Shown here: piece after piece, positions 1 through 5,618 of the stretch
How the letters are laid out: each line of letters begins with the position of its first letter
Position numbering within the stretch: the stretch's first letter is position 1
Origin: CAYLRY01 sp964386535
GTDB taxonomy: Bacteria; Chloroflexota; Dehalococcoidia; Dehalococcoidales; UBA3254
Assembly (NCBI GenBank): GCA_964386535.1
Contig: CAYLRY010000085.1
Span: 1 to 5,618 of the forward strand
Direction: 5' to 3'
Length of the DNA: 5,618 bases
Translations under genes and position numbers: made by a program
The notes under the pieces: model-generated
Databases searched by the model: none
Told to the model about the DNA's origin: nothing
The model's input: only the letters and a program-made list of their open reading frames with translations

Positions 1-3000
1 CCTGCGGCACACCATCTTTCAACGAATAAACTAGACCCACTTCATTTATTTGATTGGTAGTTTCTACCTGACCGTTACCGTGGAAAGTAGTTTGAAAATG
101 AGTCCACATATGGGTCTGGCCTTCCTGAGCGCCGTTAGAATAAACAGTCGTTTGCACGTATCCATTTAAAGGATTTCCCTTGGCATCGGTATGGGTGTAA
201 GAAGTTACACTGGCTCTATCGCTTATCGCTCTGCCGTCAAGACTGAAATTCACTCCTTTGCTGGTTTCGTAACTCTTGGTCCCGTCCGATTTTGTCAGGT
301 TAAACTCGGTTTCACTCTGGGCCAGATGATTCTGATAATTTTCTACGGTAACAGTCTCTTTTCCCTGCCCGTCTTTATTCTGACAAACATATATAACTTC
401 ATCTCCAACCTTCTGGTTAGCCAGCGTAATACTTTCTTCAATCAGACTACCTTTATAATCGGTAAGAATATGACTGATATAAGCCTGTTCTCCTTTTAAG
501 TACCATTCTCCCTGATTTAGACCTTTAGTGCCTAACGCTTCTATGTATCCTTTTTGCTGGGTTTCAGTTAATTCAGCGTAGCTGGTAGTTTTTGAAACTT
601 CATCTCCGGATTTGCTGACGCTCGGGTCGATTATGGTTAGCGATTGAGTGGCGCCAACATTGGTGGCCTGCTGGGCTTGAAGTGAATTACCCTCAAACGC
701 TTTTGTGTGAACGATATTGACGTCAGTAGTTAAATTAGTCGTCAGGGTGGAAGAGGTTCTCATCCCGTTTTCATCTATCCCTGAAGATAAAACGGTGGTT
801 TGAGAAACTACATTACCGGATGAATCTTTAGTTACCTCACCCTTATATTGTCCGGAAGCTTCAAGGGCGTCTCTGGCCGGGTCGGTAGTGATTCTTCCGT
901 CTGAAGTCATCGGGTCAGACCTTACGGTAGAAATACCGTTATCTTTAACCGCGTTAATGTACGTATTACTCTGTTGGGGGGTTAAATTATGGGTTATGTC
1001 TGTTGTTATCCCGGTTTTATAATCGTTTAACGTCGTGTGAGTCTGGGTAATATCAGTAGTCACATTCCAGGAACCGTCTGTACCTCGTTCAGTCCCCCGA
1101 TAACTGGTCTGTAATCCGTCCGGGTTCATCGTTGTCAGTGAGGAGGTGCCTTTAGTGTTATCATATGAAAATATGGTGGTACTGCCGTCAACACCTTTAG
1201 TAGTAGATTCATGGGTAAGATGGTTTCCCAGTCTATCGTACGTATCCACCGTGGTATAATCCCGGCCCGTCTCTATGTCTGTTTTAGTCTCTGTAACCGT
1301 CCTGATTCCGGTAGTGGGATCAATAACGCTGGTAGTTCCTGGAGTAATAGGTGCTGTGGTTGTACCGATTACATTTGTAACTGAATTAACCACTGAACTG
1401 ACGACATTTCCAATGGAAGCAACCCCTGAACTAACACCATTTATTACGTTGGAAACCGTATTAGTAACCGTATTCCAGGCATTTGAAGCCGCGGTGGTAA
1501 CCGTATTCCAGACGTTTGAAGCCACAGTGGTAACGGTATTAACGATATTGGAAACCGTACTGGTAACCGCATTGACGACGTTAGAAACCGTACTGGTAAC
1601 CGCATTGACGACGTTGGAAACCGTGTTGGTAACCGCGTTGACGACGTTGGAAACCGTNNNNNNNNNNNNNNNNNNNNNNNNNNNNNNNNNNNNNNNNNNN
1701 NNNNNNNNNNNNNNNNNNNNNNNNNNNNNNNNNNNNNNNNNNNNNNNNNNNNNNNNNCATTGACGACGTTGGAAACCGTGTTGGTAACCGCGTTGACGAC
1801 GTTGGAAACCGTATTAGAAACCGTACTGGCCACGGTGCTGGCGACACTGGAAACCGTATTGGCAACGGTACTGGCAACGTTGGAAACCGTATTAGCCACC
1901 GTGCTGGCAACGTTGGAAACCGTATTGGCAACGGTACTGGCAACGTTAGAAATCGTATTAGTAACCGTATTGACGACGTTGGAAACTGTATTAGTAACCG
2001 TATTGACGACGTTGGAAACCGTACTGGTAACGCTATCCCACCAACTGCCGCCACTACTACTACTGCTGCTACTACTACTACTGCTGCTGCTACTACTACT
2101 GCTGCTGCTACTGCTGCTACTACTACTGCTACTACTACTACTGCTGCTACTGCTACTACTACTACTGCTACTACTACTGCTGCTACTACTACTGCTACCG
2201 CTATCACCCCAACCGCCGGTGATTGATTGTGTCGCTTGAATATCTAAACCTCTGGATACCCCGGCTATCTGATTAGTTAAGGTATATCCTGTCCAGAGAG
2301 CCCCGAATTCTTGCCTTGATACGGTTTTGGTAATTCCGCTGTCTATTATTACTACTTCATCGTCCTTGACCTCAGTAACCACTACATAATGACCTTCACC
2401 GGTTTGTTTCTGTAAATGAACGATAGCCGGTCCCGGAAGCTCCTGTAGCTCCTGGTAGCTCTTACGGCTGGTAACTAACTTGACGCCTTTGGCCTCAGCC
2501 GACTTTATCATGGCGTATAAAGAACTATATATCGGCCCGGCGGTACCGGGTTCAAGAAGGCCTATTAAGGTGTCAACTAAAATCGTAGTGGTGGTAATTT
2601 CCTCTTTGCTGGTTTCTACACCCAGTAAATTTAAAAATGCGGTTAAAGAATCAACCGCACAGTTTACTATCAAATCACCTTTTTCTCTTAACCAGGAAAT
2701 AATTTCCTGGACATCAAGTGCCGTCAGAGCAGTTATATTACCGCTGGTTAAACCCAATGTTGAAAGCAAAACGTCTTTTTGTGCATCCGGAGACCGGATA
2801 AATTGACTCAGAAACTCTTCTATATTACTTACCGCGGTTTGGGCTATAGGCAAATAATCCGCTCTTAAAGCGGCTATTTTTTCTTTAGAATTTTGAACCC
2901 AGAGTCCAAAAATTTCCGCCCCGGTTATCTGCCTTATATTTTTAACTTCACCGTTTTCCAGAGTAACTTCAAATCCGTCAGAAGTAATAAATGTACCGTT

Positions 3001-5618
3001 ATAAGGGCTTAATTGCCCGTCTTCATTAAGCGTATAAATATCGCCGTCACTGGTGGTGACATAATCTAATTCAGTGCTATTCCCTTTATAGTGGTAAGAA
3101 AACACCTCCCCCTGAGCGTTTACCTCTTTATCAACGACCTGCACGCCGGCCTGAAGTGTATAATAAATCTTACTACCGTCAGAACGTTCCAGATATTCCA
3201 ACTCGGTAGAGTTATCTTTATAATGATACGCTTCAGTTTGCCCATCTTCATAGACTACCCGGCTGACTACATCTTCACCGTTAACGTTCTGGTAATAGGC
3301 CCTGGCGTATCTATCTCCGTCCTGAAAATAGTTTATACATTCTAAATTACCTTTACTGTCATATCTATACCGCTGGATAACCTCCCCTTCACCATTTTCT
3401 ACCATGGTAATAGCATTATCGTCGTAGTAAACCTTACTTTCTAATTCACCGTTCTGGTAACTGGTAACATATTGCAACATACCCTGCTTATTGTATTCAT
3501 ACTGCCGGATAAGGTTCCCTGCTCCATCTTCTACTCTATCGATGAGATTTTCCCGCTCAATCACCCGGTAATAAATCCTGCTGTCTAACGCACCCTCGTC
3601 TGTATAATTGTTGACAGATTGTAAATATCCCTGCGCGTCGTAGTAACGCTCCTGAATTATTTCCCCTTCACTATTTTCTACTCTATCAATGACATCATTT
3701 CTATTTACCCTCTTATAATGAACCCGGATGTTTAATTCACCGTTTGTAAACTCATCAATATGTGACAGGTGTCCTGTTCCGTCATAAGAATATTCCTGAA
3801 GCTTAATTCCATTTTTATCTTCTATTCTATCAATAACGTCATCCCGGCCTAATTGTTTATAATAAGTGGTAGCGTTTAATTCTCCGGCTTTAAACCCCTG
3901 AACCGATAACAGCTTGCCGTTAGCACCATAGTTATACTGCTGGAGAAGTTTCCCTGCCTTATCCACTACTTCACTGACCAAAATTTCCCGGCCTACCAGC
4001 TTATAATAACTCCGGCTGGACAACTGATTATTGCTGTATTCGTCTATATAATCAAGGTTACCCTGCTCGTTATAGTGATATTCTTTGAGCAGGTCTCCCT
4101 CTATGCTTTCTACCCAGTCAATGACCATTTCCTGCCCAACCTGCCGGTAATAAATTCTGGAGTCTGCTAAACCATCCGTAAAATTCGTTACGTATTTTAA
4201 ATTGCCTTCCTTATATGTATAAAACTGAATAAGATTCCCTTCAGAATCCACTACCCGGTCAACGACATTCTCCCGTCCTATCATTCGGTAATAAGTTTTA
4301 CTATCCAGTTCTCCAATCGCATTAAATTGATCTATATATAGTATATTTCCTTTTTTGTCGTAGTGGTATTCCTGGAAAATCTTTCCGTCTTCATCCACTA
4401 CTTCACTCAGGACAGTCTCCCGGCCAACCTGTTTATAATAGCTTTGACTAACCAAATGATTATTGCTATATACATCTATATAAGCAAGTTTACCCTGCTC
4501 ATTATAATGATATTCATTGAGCAGTTTCCCGTCAGCCCCTTCTACCCAATCAACGACCATCTCCGAACCTATCTTTTTATAATAGGTTTTGCTGTCCAGT
4601 TCTCCGTTCTTAAATTGAACTGTATATGATATATCTCCTTTTTCATTATAATGATACCGCTGAAGAACATTTCCCTTAGCATCTTCTACCCGCTCCACGA
4701 CTATTTCCTGGCCAATCTGTTCATAATAGGTTTTGCTATCCAGAATCCCGTTTCTAAACTGAGCGACAGAGGTGACGTCCCCCTTCTCATTATAATGATA
4801 CCGCTGAAGAACGCTGCCCTCGGCGTCTTCCACCCGGTCTATGACCGTTTCCCGGCCGACCTGTTTGTAATAGGTTCTGCTGTCCAAAATCCCATTTTTA
4901 AACTGAGCCACGAAGGAGACATTCCCCTTGTCATCATAACTATACCGCTGAAGCATTTCACCGTTAGTATCTTCTACCCAGTCTATGACCGTTTCCCGGC
5001 CTAACTTTTTGTAATGAACCCTGGCATCTAATAAACCATTTTTAAATTCTTCTATGTAGGTAAGGTTACCTATCTTATTATAGTTATATTCTTTAAGCCG
5101 TTCCCCGTTAGCTCCCTCTACCCAGCTAACGACCATCTCCGTCCCTATTTTTCTATAGTGAGTTTTGCTATCAAGTACCCCGTTCTTAAACTGGGCTATA
5201 TATGATACATTTCCATTTTCATCATAATGATACCGCTGAAGAACATTACCCTCAGCATCTTCTACCCGCTCCACGACTATTTCCCGACCGATCTGTTCAT
5301 AATAGGTTTTGCTGTCCAGAATCCCGTTTCTAAACTGAGCCACAAAGGAGACGTTCCCTTTCTCATTATAATGATACCGCTGAAGAACGCTGCCCTCGGC
5401 ATTTTCTACCCGGTCTATGACCGTTTCCCGACCGATCTGCATATAATATACTTTAGCGGTTATCTGATTATTTTTATATTCATCTATATATGATAAATTC
5501 CCGGCTTCATCATAATTATATCCTTTAATAAGTTCTCCCTCTGCCCCTTCAACACGGTCAATCACCGCTTCCCGGTTCAATTGCTTATAATAAACCTTAG
5601 CGTCTACCTCTCCATTTT
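1..5618 (-). CDS. Giant multi-repeat protein with embedded C39-type peptidase, partial at both ends
   Basis: One minus-strand frame fills the window: 1,286 complete codons from 5616 to 1759 and 552 from 1657 to 2, with no stop in either part. Residue numbers used here count from the TTG codon at 5580-5578, but that is not the start: the frame continues upstream as NGEVDAKVYYKQL, the end of another repeat unit. Order of parts: 48-residue YD-like repeats (to about residue 854), a transitional segment, a C39-like peptidase (about 955-1110), 48 serines (1129-1176), 11-residue uncharged repeats, then a Thr/Ser-rich beta-type region. I found only three cysteines (748, 974 and one at about 375 in window coordinates), which suits an extracytoplasmic protein. 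No signal peptide, anchor or secretion domain is visible because both termini are missing. The gene is not recognised by name. A secreted or surface role is inferred from the architecture; RHS-like toxin carrier or adhesin are the main alternatives. The gap at 1658-1757 must not be read as a frameshift. Confidence 0.5.
518..571 (-). repeat. Diverged internal repeat, copy 2 (LTETQQKGYIEALGTKGL)
   Basis: Counterpart of 985-932. It precedes GEWYLKGEQAYISHIL, a Trp/Tyr-containing stretch. The two copies may mark a second, longer repeat family (about 138 residues) that continues past the left edge. Confidence 0.5.
932..985 (-). repeat. Diverged internal repeat, copy 1 (LTPQQSNTYINAVKDNGI)
   Basis: Eighteen residues that align without gaps to 571-518: L, T, Q, Y, I, A and G are identical and V/L, I/L conservative. 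It looks like a short helix between beta-type stretches. The offset between copies is 414 bp (138 residues), and the flanking sequence aligns poorly, so shared ancestry is likely but not proven. Confidence 0.5.
1603..1657. repeat. 55 bp contig-end duplicate, left copy
   Basis: These 55 bases, beginning CATTGACGACGTTGG and ending GGAAACCGT at the gap edge, are identical to 1758-1812 immediately on the other side of the gap. They span about one and two-thirds of the 33 bp repeat. Confidence 0.5.
1658..1757. other. Scaffold gap, 100 N
   Basis: Exactly 100 unknown bases lie within the 33 bp repeat, a conventional placeholder rather than a measured length. Codon phase on the right side (codons such as 1813-1815) and left side (codons such as 1655-1657) requires the true gap length to leave remainder 2 on division by 3, while 100 leaves remainder 1. 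Reading through the Ns therefore yields a false frame on the left side. Confidence 0.5.
1758..1812. repeat. 55 bp contig-end duplicate, right copy
   Basis: Identical to 1603-1657. A contig end overlap of 55 bases is what a de Bruijn assembler with a 55-base k-mer would leave at an unresolved repeat. Joining 1657 directly to 1813 (overlap of 55, a gap of minus 55) keeps the minus-strand frame open. Confidence 0.5.
2053..2196 (-). repeat. Poly-serine tract, 48 consecutive Ser, only AGT/AGC codons
   Basis: Residues 1129-1176 are 48 serines in a row. All are AGY codons (30 AGT, 18 AGC) in an irregular order, and no TCN codon is present. The tract is preceded by TGGWGDSG and followed by GGSWWDS, so Gly-Gly and Trp/Asp/Ser clusters bracket it. 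It is likely a flexible, possibly glycosylated linker separating the peptidase from the 11-residue repeats; this is inference. The trinucleotide composition makes it prone to length change by slippage, and its length in the assembly may not be exact in the population. Confidence 0.5.
2251..2718 (-). other. C39-like (papain-fold) cysteine peptidase domain
   Basis: Residues about 955-1110. Putative catalytic residues are Cys974 (codon 2659-2661, context NCAVDSLTAFLNLLG), His1064 (codon 2389-2391, context GEGHYVVVTEV) and Asp1080 (codon 2341-2343, context VVIIDSG). The order and spacing fit peptidase family C39: Cys at the start of a helix followed by a T-S-K-E-E-I segment, a strand PAIVHL, then G-H-Y-V-V-V, a hydrophobic strand ending in Asp, and a closing S-R-Q-E-F-x-x-L-W-T-G-Y. 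Family members process double-glycine leader peptides, and stand-alone C39-like domains occur in many large bacterial proteins. Differences from the classical form: the usual Cys-Gly motif is Cys-Ala here, and the oxyanion-hole Gln expected about six residues before Cys is Gly968. Activity is therefore uncertain. An inactive C39-like fold or another transglutaminase/papain-like family is possible. Confidence 0.5.
2719..3018 (-). other. Transitional segment between repeat array and peptidase domain
   Basis: Residues about 855-954. The first part (GQLSPYNGTF, then ITSDGFEVTLENGEVKNI) looks like decayed beta-hairpin repeat. From about residue 888 the composition changes to helix-favouring sequence with alternating hydrophobic and charged residues (SKEKIAALRADYLPIAQ, then SNIEEFLSQFI). 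It probably forms a helical pre-domain packed against the peptidase. I recognise no motif in it. Confidence 0.5.
3838..4557 (-). repeat. Second higher-order duplication, offset 432 bp (3 units)
   Basis: Units at 4557-4267 resemble those at 4125-3838. The leading copies share 34 of 48 residues and both carry the unusual Y-S-N-N third block in place of F-K-N-G. The following copies share the start V-S-E-V-V-D or L-S-E-V-V-D type sequence. The offset is 432 bp, checked at the shared TCCACTACTTCACT beginning at 4394 and 3962. It is more diverged than the 576 bp duplication, so it is probably older. Confidence 0.5.
4558..5421 (-). repeat. Higher-order duplication of a unit pair, offset 576 bp (4 units)
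   Basis: The two units at 5421-5134 match the two at 4845-4558. The first pair of counterparts share 43 of 48 residues and the second pair 37 of 48. The offset is exactly 576 bp, four repeat units: for example CTCCACGACT begins at 5269 and again at 4693. The intervening units are less alike. This indicates recent multi-unit duplication, by unequal recombination or slippage, on top of the basic 144 bp array. Confidence 0.5.

Larger units (their letters stand above)
1..1369 (-). other. Thr/Ser-rich, probably beta-rich C-terminal region of the visible protein, open at the left edge
   Basis: About 456 residues with no stop. It begins IGTTTAPITPGTTSVIDP, a Pro/Thr linker in which Asp (codon 1319-1321) is the first charged residue after the 11-residue array. 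A good YD-like motif, DTYDRLGNHLTHES, follows (YDRLGN at 1223-1240), then looser G-N/D-G turn motifs such as FSYDNTKGTSS, DSSGNVVSQTTV, HTDAKGNPLNGYV and FHGNGQVETTN. The composition suggests amphipathic strands and turns. I recognise no toxin, anchor or secretion domain; any such C-terminal module would lie beyond the left edge. Confidence 0.5.
1370..2031 (-). repeat. Tandem 11-residue (33 bp) uncharged Val/Thr/Asn/Ser repeats, interrupted by an assembly gap
   Basis: Starting just after GGSWWDS, units read VTNTVSNVVNT, VANTVSNVAST, VTSTVSNVVNA and similar. They continue through variants with Trp (VTTVASNVWNT, VTTAASNAWNT) to degenerate units ending in VTNV. About 187 residues are visible outside the gap, with no Lys, Arg, Asp, Glu or His. 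Hydrophobics fall at positions 1, 5, 8 and often 9 of each 11, the 3-4-4 spacing of hendecad coiled coils and 11-mer amphipathic helices. One place (about 1813-1857) has a 15-residue step, VASTVSN followed by TVSNVVNA, which is a 4-residue insertion. The DNA copies near the gap are almost identical, so the true copy number is unknown. A beta-structured stalk is an alternative, because Val and Thr favour strand. Confidence 0.5.
3019..5618 (-). repeat. Tandem array of 48-residue (144 bp) YD/RHS-like repeats, about 18 units
   Basis: Fourteen successive units from 5565 to 3547 are 47-49 residues long, most of them exactly 48. They are followed by shorter, diverged units of 45, 47 and 44 residues and a final degenerate one. 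A typical unit reads VIDRVEDAEG, then LQRYHYNEKGN, then F-K-N-G-x-L-D-S-K-T-Y-Y, then IGRET. Each unit divides into four strand-turn blocks of about 12 residues, each with a turn such as AEGN, EKGN, KNGE or IGRE. This looks like an all-beta repeat of YD/RHS type, but the 48-residue spacing differs from the usual YD repeat of about 20 residues. MORN-like or other beta-hairpin repeats are alternatives. The array starts beyond the right edge. The most regular copies lie at the N-terminal side, and units lose residues from the fourth block as they approach the peptidase domain. Confidence 0.5.

Noticed and set aside
191..499. Plus-strand 102-residue frame
   Set aside because: It lies antisense to the open minus-strand region with YD-like motifs and shows no domain-like pattern.
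1444..1657. Continuation of the upstream frame through the Ns into an Arg/Phe/Pro/Leu-rich C-terminus ending at 1444
   Set aside because: It exists only because the gap was set to 100 N. The repeat sequence VSNVVNA continues on the left side in another frame that stays open to position 1.
1275..1763. Plus-strand Val/Thr/Leu-rich frame
   Set aside because: It is the antisense of the 33 bp repeat and its flanks, and it runs into the Ns. The minus-strand frame across it is open and contiguous with the giant gene.
1581..2207. Minus-strand Val/Ala-rich frame
   Set aside because: It is an alternative frame of the poly-Ser and 33 bp repeats (AGY repeats read as GTA/TAG-shifted codons) and depends on the Ns.
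1760..2239. Plus-strand frame with a long poly-Leu stretch that could look like a membrane protein
   Set aside because: The Leu run is the antisense of the AGY serine tract, and the rest is the antisense of the 33 bp repeat. It has no independent coding evidence.
4363..5493. Three plus-strand frames of 88-117 residues with similar sequences (PLKN, IFYPVYDRFP)
   Set aside because: They repeat only because they are antisense to the 144 bp units. None has a convincing ribosome binding site, and they overlap the strongly patterned minus-strand coding.
5578..5580. TTG as the start codon of the giant gene
   Set aside because: The preceding codons continue the same repeat unit in frame to the window edge, and there is no Shine-Dalgarno-like sequence in the expected position.
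3019..5618. CRISPR array suggested by regular direct repeats
   Set aside because: Copies are contiguous 144 bp coding units diverging by substitutions that preserve the protein pattern, with no short constant repeat separated by unique spacers.

Overview
The window lies wholly inside one very large protein-coding gene on the minus strand, and neither end of the gene is present. The reading frame enters at the right edge (5618) without a start codon and leaves at the left edge (1) without a stop. Ignoring a 100-base run of N, about 1,838 codons can be read. No second gene, RNA gene, promoter, terminator, CRISPR array or insertion sequence could be supported; plus-strand open frames are shadows of this gene.

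Layout in the direction of translation (right to left). (1) 5618-3019: a tandem array of about 18 copies of a 48-residue (144 bp) tyrosine/glycine-rich repeat related in style to YD/RHS repeats. It already runs at the right edge and decays toward its C-terminal end. (2) 3018-2719: a transitional, partly helical segment. (3) 2718-2251: a papain-like cysteine peptidase domain of the C39 type with a visible Cys/His/Asp set. (4) 2196-2053: exactly 48 consecutive serines, flanked on both sides by Gly-Gly and Trp/Gly/Asp/Ser clusters. (5) 2031-1370: an 11-residue (33 bp) Val/Thr/Asn/Ser repeat containing no charged residues, interrupted by the N gap. (6) 1369-1: a Thr/Ser-rich, probably beta-rich region with scattered YD-like motifs and a diverged internal repeat, running off the left edge.

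The N gap (1658-1757) is a scaffold gap inside the 33 bp repeat. The same 55 bases occur immediately on both sides of it. Collapsing them restores one uninterrupted frame, whereas 100 N taken literally shifts the frame and gives a false frameshift and false C-terminus.

The organism cannot be fixed from this sequence. A scaffold gap, moderate GC and a giant low-cysteine repeat protein carrying a C39 domain suggest a metagenome-derived bacterium. Giant proteins are known from uncultivated lineages such as Omnitrophota, but that placement is a guess. The architecture suggests a secreted or surface-exposed giant protein, perhaps an RHS-like or adhesin-like stalk with an embedded peptidase. Function and export route are not shown by this window.
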